From contig NZ_MTQL01000007.1 of NCBI RefSeq assembly GCF_001984125.1, forward strand, positions 1,178,001 through 1,242,000: a stretch of 64,000 nt of DNA, given 5' to 3'. The translations under genes and the position numbers were made by a program. Below the pieces are notes generated by a model that was given only the letters and a program-made list of their open reading frames with translations, made no database searches and was not told the origin of the DNA. Every line of letters begins with the position of its first letter. Within the stretch, counting starts at the first letter, position 1. Origin of the DNA: Leifsonia sp. ALI-44-B. Its GTDB lineage: Bacteria; Actinomycetota; Actinomycetes; Actinomycetales; Microbacteriaceae. Of the stretch, positions 34,700-42,594 are shown piece after piece.

Positions 34700-35680
34700 G
34701 TGGGTCGTTCGTCGAAAACGACCCCCGTGCGGCTCGGCCACACGGAGCTGCCCGAGCGCCAGACCGAGGTTCTGCGCCGAGCCATCCGCCTCGAATGGAT
34801 CACGATCGGGTTCCTCGTCGTCACCGCGACCCTCGTCTTCCTGGTGCTCGGCAATTCGCAGGCGATGAAGTCGGCCTGGATCGAGGACCTGCTCTCCTTC
34901 ATCCCGCCGATCGCGTTCCTCGTCGCCATCCGCGTCAACCGTTTAGCTCCCACACGCCGGCATCCGTATGGCTACTACCGCTCGGTCGGGGTCGGTCACC
35001 TCGTGGCCGCCGTCGCCCTGACCGGCATGGGTGCGTACCTCATCGTCGATTCGGCCATCGGCCTGTTTTCGGGCGAGCATCCGACCATCGGCACCGTCGA
35101 TCTGTTCGGAAACGTGATCTGGCTCGGCTGGCTGATGATCGGCGTGATGGCGGTGACGGCCGTGCCGCCGGTGATCGTCGGCCGCATCAAGATGAAGCTC
35201 GCTCGCGAGTTGCACGACAAGGTGCTCTACGCCGACGCCGATATGAACAAGGCCGACTGGATGACTTCTATCGGCACGATCGTCGGCGTCTCGGGCATCG
35301 GCCTCGGCCTGTGGTGGCTCGACGCGTCCGCCGCCATCTTCATCGCGGGCAGCATCGTGTCCGACGGCGTGCGCAACCTCAAGTCGGCCGTGCTCGATTT
35401 GATGGATGAACGCGCCACGACGTTCGATGAGAAGAAACCCCACCCCCTGACGGCCGAGGTCGAGGACTACCTGCGCGGCCTCCACTGGGTGGCCGAGGCC
35501 GGATGCCGCGTACGCGATGAGGGCCATGTCTTCCACATCGAGGCGTTCGTCGTGCCGCGCAAACGCCGCCTGCCCTCGCTCGACACCCTCGAGGAGGCCC
35601 GCGATGGCTGCGCCGACGTCGACTGGAAGGTGCACGACGTCGTGATCGTGCCCGTGTCGAAGCTGCCCGACGTCGTCTGA
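34700..35680 (+). CDS. Cation diffusion facilitator (CDF) transporter
   Basis: A 326-residue metal exporter with six predicted helices. WIEDLLSFIPPIAFLVAI at helix 2, RRHPYGYYRSVGVGHL in the loop to helix 3 (the HPYGY motif), and LYADADMNKADWMTSIG at helix 5 with the paired aspartates, then a C-terminal cytoplasmic ferredoxin-like domain. It should export Zn2+, Mn2+, Fe2+ or Co2+ against H+; metal not determinable, though the acidic helix-2 site is unlike the classic zinc H-x-x-x-D. GTG at 34700 has GGAGGG six bases ahead. Cotranscribed with the one-lobe lipoprotein. Confidence 0.9.
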   Translation: MGRSSKTTPVRLGHTELPERQTEVLRRAIRLEWITIGFLVVTATLVFLVLGNSQAMKSAWIEDLLSFIPPIAFLVAIRVNRLAPTRRHPYGYYRSVGVGHLVAAVALTGMGAYLIVDSAIGLFSGEHPTIGTVDLFGNVIWLGWLMIGVMAVTAVPPVIVGRIKMKLARELHDKVLYADADMNKADWMTSIGTIVGVSGIGLGLWWLDASAAIFIAGSIVSDGVRNLKSAVLDLMDERATTFDEKKPHPLTAEVEDYLRGLHWVAEAGCRVRDEGHVFHIEAFVVPRKRRLPSLDTLEEARDGCADVDWKVHDVVIVPVSKLPDVV

Positions 35681-35705
35681 TCGCGATCCCGCACCCGATC
35701 GCGAT
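35680..35705 (+). terminator. Short hairpin after the CDF gene
   Basis: ATCGCGATC (35680-35688) pairs with GATCGCGAT (35697-35705), nine pairs with an eight-base loop, beginning at the stop codon. There is no clear T-run, so it may be a weak terminator or a 3'-end stabiliser. Confidence 0.4.
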
Positions 35706-35783
35706 TCATCTGCGCACTTCCCGCCTGATACTGTCCCCCCAAGTCGGAAATGCCCGACGCGCTCCAACAAGGGATGTAGCACC

Positions 35784-36113
35784 ATGGGAAAACTCATCTA
35801 CGGGATTGCCCCCGCTATCGAAATCGACGACCGCGGCCTCCGCCACCTGCAGGTCGCCATCTTCACCAAGCTGCGCCGTGACGAACGCTTCACCTTCAGC
35901 TGGGGCGATGAAGCCCTCGTCGGCGAAGATCTCGCGCTCGAAGAGGGCGAGGGCAAGTTCGGCACGGTCTGGCTCTCGAGCGCGGCCTCCCTCTACTTCA
36001 GCTACGACCGCCACCCGTCTGGCCCCCTCAACAAGGCCTGGGTCGAAGCGCTGCTCGAGATAGCAAACCGCACGGGCGGCCTCCGCCTCATCTCCGAGCC
36101 CGCCGCCAAGTAG
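35784..36113 (+). CDS. DUF7882-type small protein
   Basis: A 109-residue protein that starts MGKLIYGIAPAIEIDDRGLRHLQVAIFTK shortened as GKLIYG, IEIDDRGLRHLQVAI and LRRDERFTFSWGD. This pattern (Y-G, I-E-I-D-D-R-x-L-x-H-L, K-L-R-R) recurs in many short proteins of Microbacteriaceae that are often wrongly called ATP-dependent DNA ligase. LYFSYDRHPSGPLNKAWVEA is the late block. ATG with AGGGATG 12 bases upstream. Role unknown; multiple paralogues per genome are usual. Confidence 0.75.
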   Translation: MGKLIYGIAPAIEIDDRGLRHLQVAIFTKLRRDERFTFSWGDEALVGEDLALEEGEGKFGTVWLSSAASLYFSYDRHPSGPLNKAWVEALLEIANRTGGLRLISEPAAK

Positions 36114-36288
36114 GTCCGACCTGGCCTGACCCGGCCTGAGCGTCTGCGGCTCGCTCGGGTCCACGTCGGGCTTGCTCCCTCGCCGCGGCGTCGACGCGAC
36201 GCCCGCGATTCGCCTGCCGTTCACCTGTGGTTCGCCCGGCACCGCCACGATCGAAGAATCCCTCGTTCTTCGCCCGAAAGGCCTGCCC

Positions 36289-39012
36289 GTGCGCTCACTT
36301 TCTCGGTCCTCGTGGGGTGCGCTCACGCTCGCCCTGCCGGTCGCCGCCGCCCTGCTCGCCCCGGCCGCGCTCGCCGCTCCGGCCAGTGCAGCCGCCGCCC
36401 CGATCGCAGCCGATGCTGCCGCCCCCATCCGCATCAATGAGGTCGAATCGGATGCCTCGCCCACCGACTGGGTCGAACTCACCAACATCGGCACGGCGCC
36501 CGTCGACATCTCGGGCTGGATCGTCAAGGACGACACCGACACGCGCACCGACGCGTTGCCCGCCGGAACCGTCCTCGCTCCCGGAGCATTCTTCGTCTTC
36601 GACCAGCCAGCCATGAGCTACGGCCTCGGCAAGGCCGACTCCGCCCGCCTCTTCGCGCCCGACGGCACCACGCTCGTCGACAGCTACTCCTGGACCGCGC
36701 ACGCCGCCACCACCTACGGCCGCTGCGTCGACGGCACCGGCGCCTTCACCCTCGCGGCCGCGCCGACCAAGGGCGCCCCGAACGCCTGCACCGTCGATCC
36801 CGCCGACGTCGTGCGCATCAACGAGGTCGAGTCCTCGGGCGGCACCCCGGGCGACTGGGTCGAATTCACCAACATCGGCACGACCGCCGTGGATGCCTCG
36901 GGCCTCGTCCTGCGCGACGACGACGACACGCACTCCTACGTCCTCCCGGCCGGCAGCACCATCCCCGCGCGCGGCTTCCTTGCCGTGGGCGACCCCGAGG
37001 TCACCTTCGGACTGGGTGGCGCCGACGCGGCCCGCCTCTTCGCCGCCGACGGTTCGACTCTCATCGACAGCTACTCGTGGACCGCGCACGCCGCCACCAC
37101 CTACGGCCGCTGCGCCGACGGCACGGGCGCCTTCGCCCTGACCACGGCCCCCACGCGCGGCGCCGCCAACGCGTGCGCCCCCGTCGCGGGCGCCGGCGTG
37201 CGCATCAACGAGATCGAGTCGAACGGCGGAACGCCCGGCGACTGGGTCGAACTCCTCAACCCCACGTCCGCGGCTATCGACCTGAGCGGCTGGATCGTCA
37301 AGGATAGCGCCGACGACCACGTCACGGTGCTGCCCGCCGGCTCGACCATCGCCCCCGGCGCCTTCTTCATCGTCGAGGAATCGACGCTCGGCTACGGTCT
37401 CGGCTCGGCCGACGCCGTGCGCCTCTTCGCCCCCGACGGCGTGACGCTGGTCGACCAGCACTCCTGGACCACCCACGCCGCCCTCACGCTCGGCCGTTGC
37501 CCCGACGCGACGGGCCCCTTCGCTGCGACGACGTCCTCCACCAAGGGCGCCCCGAACGTGTGCGACGGCACCGGCGGGGGAGACGACGGCGGCACGGGCG
37601 GCGGCGACATCCTCACCCTCCCGTGGGCCGGCGAGCAGACCGTCGACACGGTCGACCCCGCCAACCTGTTCGGCACCAACCTCAGCGGCCTCGCCTTCGA
37701 GCAGACCGCCGACCCCTCCGACGCCGACACCCTCTGGGCGGTCAAGAACGGCCCCGGAACCCTCTACCGCCTCGACGCCTCCGCCACCGGCTGGGCCCCC
37801 TCGACCGACGCCGGCTGGTCGAACGGCAAACTCCTGCACTATGCCGATGGCACAGGCGATGTGGATGCCGAGGGCGTCACGTTCACAGCCGCGGGCCCGT
37901 CGGGCGGCATCTTCGTCTCGACCGAGCGCAACAACGCCGACTCCAAGATCAGCCGCCCCTCGATCATCCGTTACGACGTGACCTCGACGGATGCCGCACT
38001 CTCGGCCACGCGCGAATGGAACCTCGCCGCCGACCTCGCCACCGACGTGCCCACCATCGGCGCCAACGCCGGCCTCGAGGGCATCACCTGGATCCCGGAC
38101 GCCGACCTCGTCGCACAGGGCTTCGTCGACGAGCGCACCGGCGCCGCCTATAACCCGGCCAGCTACCCCAACCACGGTGACGGCCTCTTCTTCGTGGGCC
38201 TCGAAGCGAACGGCAGCATCTACGCCTACGCCCTCGACCAGAACTCCGGCGCCGTGAACCGCGTCGCCACGATTACGAGCGGCTTCCCGTCGGTCATGGA
38301 ACTCGAATACGACCCCGCGACCGACCTGCTTTGGGCCGTCTGCGACGACACGTGCGAAGGCCGCTCGGCGCTTCTGAGCGTCGCGCAGAAGCCTGTTGGT
38401 GCCGCTGCTGCCGCTGCGCCTACTGCTGCCGCTGCGCCTGCTGCCGCCGCGGTCCCCGCCGCAGCTCCCGGCCGCTTCGCCATCACGGCCGTCCTCGAGC
38501 GCCCGACCGGCATGCCCAACGTCAACAACGAGGGTTTCGCCATCGCGCCGAACGCGCAGTGCACCGACGGCCTGAAGCCCGCGATCTGGTCGGACGACAA
38601 CGGCACCGACGGTCACTCGCTCCGCCAGGGAACGATCGCCTGCCTCGCCGACGCGGTCGCTCCGGTCCCCGTGCCGTCGCCGACCCCGGCCCCCTCGGCA
38701 ACACCGGGCGCTTCCGACCCCGCGGGCACGCCGGGCACGACTCCGGTCCGTTCGTCGGCCACCTCGGGCCTCGCCTCCACCGGCGCCACCCCCCTCATGG
38801 CCATCGGCGCCGCGGCCGTGCTTCTGCTGGCGGGCCTCGCGGTCTTCATCATTGCTCGCGTGCGTCGCGCGCGCTCGAATGCGACAGTCGACGCGGGCGC
38901 TGCCGGCGTCCCGACCGGCGCTCCCGGCACCGCCCAGGCCAGCTCAGCCGACGCCGCCCACGCCGACACGGCTCCGACATCCGCCCCCGACCGAAACGGC
39001 GACGCCTCATGA
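36289..39012 (+). CDS. Surface protein: three lamin-tail domains plus phytase-like domain, LASTG anchor
   Basis: A 907-residue exported protein. Signal peptide to about residue 40; three lamin-tail domains starting at about 47, 175 and 304, each opening RINEVES or RINEIES and ending in a Cys-containing GAPNAC-type boundary; from about 442 to 750 an esterase/phytase-like beta-propeller (LSGLAFEQTADPSDADTLWA, ADGTGDVDAEGVTFT, NEGFAIAPNAQC). A P/A hinge, LASTG (828-832), one membrane helix and a basic tail follow, fitting the LAxTG signal of class E sortases. GTG at 36289 with AAAGG upstream gives the clean signal peptide. Similar proteins may hydrolyse phosphate esters or bind extracellular polymers. 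Confidence 0.85.
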   Translation: MRSLSRSSWGALTLALPVAAALLAPAALAAPASAAAAPIAADAAAPIRINEVESDASPTDWVELTNIGTAPVDISGWIVKDDTDTRTDALPAGTVLAPGAFFVFDQPAMSYGLGKADSARLFAPDGTTLVDSYSWTAHAATTYGRCVDGTGAFTLAAAPTKGAPNACTVDPADVVRINEVESSGGTPGDWVEFTNIGTTAVDASGLVLRDDDDTHSYVLPAGSTIPARGFLAVGDPEVTFGLGGADAARLFAADGSTLIDSYSWTAHAATTYGRCADGTGAFALTTAPTRGAANACAPVAGAGVRINEIESNGGTPGDWVELLNPTSAAIDLSGWIVKDSADDHVTVLPAGSTIAPGAFFIVEESTLGYGLGSADAVRLFAPDGVTLVDQHSWTTHAALTLGRCPDATGPFAATTSSTKGAPNVCDGTGGGDDGGTGGGDILTLPWAGEQTVDTVDPANLFGTNLSGLAFEQTADPSDADTLWAVKNGPGTLYRLDASATGWAPSTDAGWSNGKLLHYADGTGDVDAEGVTFTAAGPSGGIFVSTERNNADSKISRPSIIRYDVTSTDAALSATREWNLAADLATDVPTIGANAGLEGITWIPDADLVAQGFVDERTGAAYNPASYPNHGDGLFFVGLEANGSIYAYALDQNSGAVNRVATITSGFPSVMELEYDPATDLLWAVCDDTCEGRSALLSVAQKPVGAAAAAAPTAAAAPAAAAVPAAAPGRFAITAVLERPTGMPNVNNEGFAIAPNAQCTDGLKPAIWSDDNGTDGHSLRQGTIACLADAVAPVPVPSPTPAPSATPGASDPAGTPGTTPVRSSATSGLASTGATPLMAIGAAAVLLLAGLAVFIIARVRRARSNATVDAGAAGVPTGAPGTAQASSADAAHADTAPTSAPDRNGDAS

Positions 39013-39140
39013 CGCTCAAGAAGTTCGGCTCGATCACGGCCACCCTGGCGACGCTCGTCGCGCTCACCCTGACGTCCGGTCTGACGGTGCTCACCGAGTA
39101 CGCCGACGAGCGCGAGGTCCAGGCCGAGTACGACTGGTAG
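39009..39140 (+). CDS. 43-residue membrane microprotein overlapping the lamin-tail gene
   Basis: Starts at the ATG in CATGACG that overlaps the upstream stop by four bases (ATGA coupling). The protein begins MTLKKFGSITATLATLVALT, a positive start and a hydrophobic helix (about 6-27), then a short acidic outside segment EYADEREVQAEYDW. It looks like a type II or signal-anchor microprotein. It keeps the neighbours' codon bias. No family known; it may be an accessory of the large surface protein. Confidence 0.6.
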   Translation: MTLKKFGSITATLATLVALTLTSGLTVLTEYADEREVQAEYDW

Positions 39141-39232
39141 ACGGGATGTCGGCGGCTCCGAGCGCTATCACGCGCCACCGGCTCGCACAATGCATCTTTA
39201 GTGGTGTGTGCCGTGCCACTACGCTCGGAGCC

Positions 39233-39853
39233 ATGCGCCGAACTCCCGCCCTCACCGTGTCCGCCCTTGCACTCACGCTCGCTTTCGGCGTCGTGGGATG
39301 CTCGACCCCGTCGAACGACGACTCCTCGCCCGCTGCCGAGTCTTCCTCGAGCGAAAGCCCCTCGTCGACGCCTACCTCGGAGTCGAACGAACTCGACGTC
39401 GCCCCCGCAGCCGGTGCCCTCATCACGGGCGACGGCTACACCTACAACGTTCCCGAAGGCTGGGAGCTGCAGGACAAGTCGATCGCCCCCGGGACCGACA
39501 CGGCAGCGGCGGATGTCACCACCACAACCGACTTCGCCAACAACGTCAATGTCATCCTGAGCCCCGCCGGCGCCCTGACTCCCGACCAGGTCGAGAGCAT
39601 GGCCGCCAAGGAGCTCGAGGCCGCCGGAGCCACCGACGTCACGGTCGAGCCCCGCATCATGTTCGGCGGCAAGGAGTCCGCCCACATCAGCGCCGGCATG
39701 ACCGCGAGCGGCGCCACCTACCGCATCCACCAGTACTACGGCACGAACGATGACCAGACCTACATCGTCACGTTCTCCTTCGGCACCGATGTCGCCGACA
39801 CCGAGGCCGTCGAGATCTCGGAGTCGATCCTGGCTTCCTGGACCTGGAGCTGA
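39233..39853 (+). CDS. Lipoprotein with PsbP/LpqN-like domain
   Basis: A 206-residue lipoprotein: lipobox VVGC with Cys at about 22, then a serine/proline-rich spacer (to about residue 55) and a 140-residue domain starting DGYTYNVPEGWELQDKSIAP, with LTPDQVESMAAKELEAAGAT and ISAGMTASGATYRIHQYYG. The layout (Y-x-V-P-x-G-W near the start, late YIVTFSFGTDVADTE and a final helix-Trp) fits the PsbP/Mog1-like fold of mycobacterial LpqN-type lipoproteins. Role unknown. TCGGAG precedes the ATG; a terminator follows. Confidence 0.7.
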   Translation: MRRTPALTVSALALTLAFGVVGCSTPSNDDSSPAAESSSSESPSSTPTSESNELDVAPAAGALITGDGYTYNVPEGWELQDKSIAPGTDTAAADVTTTTDFANNVNVILSPAGALTPDQVESMAAKELEAAGATDVTVEPRIMFGGKESAHISAGMTASGATYRIHQYYGTNDDQTYIVTFSFGTDVADTEAVEISESILASWTWS

Positions 39854-39888
39854 CCTCAGCCCACCGACGCAACACAGCCCGCACGGCG

Positions 39889-39921
39889 AAAGGCCGCGAA
39901 TCCCCGGATTCGCGGCCTTTT
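39889..39921 (+). terminator. Rho-independent terminator
   Basis: AAAGGCCGCGAATCC (39889-39903) pairs perfectly with GGATTCGCGGCCTTT (39906-39920), 15 pairs, with the tight CC at the top, running into TTTTC. It stands 36 bases after the stop of the PsbP-like lipoprotein gene and separates it from the next lipoprotein. Confidence 0.92.
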
Positions 39922-40078
39922 CGTGTGCCCGGCACCCCCATTCCTGAGAGTTAGCGGGGTGCAATATAACGGAAAGGTCACGACACCAATCCTTTTCGGG
40001 CAGGGTCCCGAACCCCTGACATCACCGAGCACGATCCACCGGGACATCCGCCCCACACACGAACGAAGGATTGACACC

Positions 40079-40768
40079 ATGCGTAAATACATGAAGACCA
40101 CACTCGGAGTTGCTGCTGCTGGCGCTCTCGCTTTCTCTCTCGCCGCGTGCTCGACCGGTGGCACGACCACCGAGTCCAGCTCTTCGCCGTCCTCCAGCTC
40201 CTCGTCGTCGGCTGACGCGACGCCCACCCCGCTGGCCTCGATCCCCGACCTCTCGAAGGGTGTCGACACCCAGGTCGCCGTCGACGCGTCGTTCGTCGAC
40301 GCTCTGACCTCGCTGGGTCTGACCCCCGGCACCGTCGGAACGGCAACGTTCACCGATGGCACGTTCTCGTTCCCGATCACGGGCGGCAACGTCGACTACT
40401 ACGACCCCGAAGAGGACTACCGTCCCTACGTTCAGGGCACCATCGACCACGAGGGTTCCGGCCTGTCGTTGACCGCCGGCGCGAAGGTCGTCGAGCTCAG
40501 CAACTTTGTCGTCGACCCGGGCACCTCGAAGCTCATGGGTGACGTGTCCGTCGATGGAACCGTTGCTGTTGAAGACGCCGTCCTGTTCGACCTCCACGGT
40601 GGCACCCTGAAGCCCCTCCAGATGGATGGCGACAACGCGATCCTCGAGGGCACCACGGTCCACATCTCTGACGACGCTGCTGCGCTTCTGAACGAGACCT
40701 TCGGCACCGACAAGGTCGCCGGCGGAATGCTCGTCGGTGTCGCCAAGATCACCGTCGCCACCAAGTAA
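40079..40768 (+). CDS. Lipoprotein of unknown function, beta-rich
   Basis: A 229-residue lipoprotein: lipobox AAC with Cys at about 24, a serine-rich spacer (SSSSPSSSSSSS), then a 180-residue domain: VAVDASFVDALTSLGLTPG, FTDGTFSFPITGGNVDYY, GSGLSLTAGAKVVELSNFVV, DPGTSKLMGDVSVDGTV, VHISDDAAALLNETFGTDKV. This order (a fixed-length helix, then G-T-F-x-F-P-I-T-G-G) recurs in a family of secreted actinobacterial lipoproteins. I do not know its role; the arrangement is loosely reminiscent of HtaA domains, but a heme ligand is not evident. ATG preceded by GAAGGA. Upstream T-tract and the terminator separate it from its neighbour. Confidence 0.65.
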   Translation: MRKYMKTTLGVAAAGALAFSLAACSTGGTTTESSSSPSSSSSSSADATPTPLASIPDLSKGVDTQVAVDASFVDALTSLGLTPGTVGTATFTDGTFSFPITGGNVDYYDPEEDYRPYVQGTIDHEGSGLSLTAGAKVVELSNFVVDPGTSKLMGDVSVDGTVAVEDAVLFDLHGGTLKPLQMDGDNAILEGTTVHISDDAAALLNETFGTDKVAGGMLVGVAKITVATK

Positions 40769-40834
40769 TTCAGCTCCACCCGTAACACGCACCAGTTTGG
40801 GGTCGCCGATTCTCACCCGTTGAGAAACGACGAG

Positions 40835-40866
40835 AAGGGCCCGGCATCCATGGATGTCGGGCCCTT
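40835..40866 (+). terminator. Hairpin between lipoprotein gene and purM operon
   Basis: AAGGGCCCGGCATCC (40835-40849) pairs with GGATGTCGGGCCCTT (40852-40866), 15 pairs with one G-T, followed by CGGCGTG. It lies 67 bases after the lipoprotein stop and 60 bases before the next gene. A T-run is missing, so it may act as a terminator or as a leader structure of the downstream operon. Confidence 0.6.
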
Positions 40867-40926
40867 CGGCGTGTGCCCCGGCATCCGCTCGGCGTCTGTC
40901 TCCCCAAAGTGCGCGACAATAGAACT

Positions 40927-41385
40927 ATGAGCATTTCCCCCGGAGACCGGGACCCGCAGGGCGACCTGTCGCCCGCAGCGCCGCAGCCCCCGGCGGCCCA
41001 GCCCGATGTCCAGGCACAGGCCGCCGCGCAGCCCGCACAGGCACCCGCGCCGCAACCCGAGCCCGATTTCGTCGAGACCCTCGAAGACGCCGACGAAGAG
41101 ATCGTCATCCGCCGGTCGCCGCGCTACCTGAACTTCATCCTGCTCGGGGCCCTGCTCGGCGCCATCGTCGCCTTCGTGCTCACGCTCGTCTTCCCCGAGA
41201 ACCCCGACTACTCGCGCATCCAGGTCTTCGGATTCCTGCTGCTGGTGTGCGGCGTCATCGGCATCGCGCTGCTGAGCCTCGTCGCCATCCTGCTCGAACG
41301 AACAGTCGGCCGTCGTGTGATGCGCGCCCGAGCAGATAAACTGGGAGCACGCATTCCTCCCCACGAACCCGAGGGCAACGCCTGA
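40927..41385 (+). CDS. Small two-helix membrane protein upstream of purM
   Basis: A 152-residue protein with a disordered A/P/Q-rich N-terminal half (QAAAQPAQAPAPQPEPDF), an acidic EDADEEIVIRRSPRYL junction, and two membrane helices (about 76-96 and 108-128), then a basic tail. Start ATG at 40927 after GTGCGCGACAATAGAACT. It ends two bases before purM, so it is cotranscribed. Similar small membrane proteins are commonly found beside purine genes in actinobacteria; function unknown. Confidence 0.7.
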   Translation: MSISPGDRDPQGDLSPAAPQPPAAQPDVQAQAAAQPAQAPAPQPEPDFVETLEDADEEIVIRRSPRYLNFILLGALLGAIVAFVLTLVFPENPDYSRIQVFGFLLLVCGVIGIALLSLVAILLERTVGRRVMRARADKLGARIPPHEPEGNA

Positions 41386-41387
41386 GC

Positions 41388-42542
41388 ATGAACTCTTCCG
41401 TGTCGAACAGCACCGCCCCCGCAACCGCGGCAGACCCAACGGGGTCGGCCAGCTATCGGGAGGCCGGGGTCGACACCGCAGCGGGTGACCTGGCCGTCGA
41501 GCTGATGAAGGCCGCTGTGCAGAAAACGCACGGGCCCGAGGTGCAGGGCGGAGTGGGCGGTTTCGCCGGGCTCTTCGATGCATCCGCCCTCGTCGGCATG
41601 TCCAAGCCGCTTCTCGCCACGTCGACCGACGGCGTGGGCACGAAGGTCGCCATCGCGCAGGCCATCGACAAGCACGACACCATCGGCCAAGACCTCGTCG
41701 GCATGGTCGTCGACGACATCGTGGTCGTGGGCGCAAAGCCGCTCTTCATGACCGACTACATCGCCTGCGGCAAGGTCGTGCCCGCCCGCATCGCCGATAT
41801 CGTCGCCGGCATCGCGCGCGCCTGCTCCGACACGCGCACGGCACTCGTCGGCGGCGAGACGGCCGAGCACCCCGGCCTCCTGGGCCCCGACGACTACGAC
41901 GTGGCAGGCGCGGCAACGGGTGTGGTCGAGGCCGACGACGTACGCGGCGCCCACCTCGTGGCCGACGGCGACGTCGTGCTCGCGCTCGAGTCCTCGGGCC
42001 TCCACTCCAACGGTTTCTCGCTCGTGCGCCACATCCTGGCCCAGCGCGGCATCGGGTTCGCCGACCACTCCGACGACTTCGGCGGCATGGTGGGCGAGGC
42101 GCTGCTCGAACCCACGCGGCTCTACACGTCACCGCTCGTCGACCTGCTGGCCGACGAGACGCTGGGGCGCAGCATCCACTCGCTCTCGCACGTCACGGGC
42201 GGCGGCATCGCGGCCAACCTTGCGCGCGTGCTGCCCGTCGGTTCGTGGGTCGAGGTCGACCGCAGCACCTGGTCGCCGGCCCCCGTGTTCCGCATCCTGA
42301 GCGACCTCGCGGGCACCACGCTCGAGAGCGCCGAGGGCACCTGGAACCTGAGCATCGGCTTCTTCGCGGTCGTCAGTGCAGCGGATGCCGCGGCCATCGC
42401 CACGCACCTCACCAACACCGGCATCCCCACGTGGCCTGTCGGCACCATCCACATGGGCGAGCGCGACCTCGCCGGCTTCGAGCAGGGCGCCAAGGGTGTC
42501 GACGGAGGCGCCGTGCGTCTCGTCGGCTCATACGCCTCCTGA
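41388..42542 (+). CDS. purM: Phosphoribosylformylglycinamidine cyclo-ligase (AIR synthetase)
   Basis: A 384-residue enzyme of de novo purine synthesis that closes the imidazole ring of FGAM with ATP. SYREAGVDTAAGDLAVELMK, LLATSTDGVGTKVAIAQA, DLVGMVVDDIVVVGAKPLFM, VGGETAEHPGLLGPDDYDV, SSGLHSNGFSLVRHILA and the late HVTGGGIAANLARVLP are the PurM blocks. N-terminal 25 residues are a T/P/A-rich leader. Placed between a small membrane gene and purF, with two of the pathway enzymes in one transcript. Confidence 0.95.
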   Translation: MNSSVSNSTAPATAADPTGSASYREAGVDTAAGDLAVELMKAAVQKTHGPEVQGGVGGFAGLFDASALVGMSKPLLATSTDGVGTKVAIAQAIDKHDTIGQDLVGMVVDDIVVVGAKPLFMTDYIACGKVVPARIADIVAGIARACSDTRTALVGGETAEHPGLLGPDDYDVAGAATGVVEADDVRGAHLVADGDVVLALESSGLHSNGFSLVRHILAQRGIGFADHSDDFGGMVGEALLEPTRLYTSPLVDLLADETLGRSIHSLSHVTGGGIAANLARVLPVGSWVEVDRSTWSPAPVFRILSDLAGTTLESAEGTWNLSIGFFAVVSAADAAAIATHLTNTGIPTWPVGTIHMGERDLAGFEQGAKGVDGGAVRLVGSYAS

Positions 42543-42594
42543 TGACTTCTTCCTGTTTTTCCCTCACCTCTCAGCACCCCGGAGCTCACTAAGC

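Noticed and set aside
36295-38616. A 773-codon open frame opposite the lamin-tail gene
   Set aside because: Low-complexity G/R/A/V protein without any domain, whereas the plus strand has a signal peptide, three domains and an anchor.
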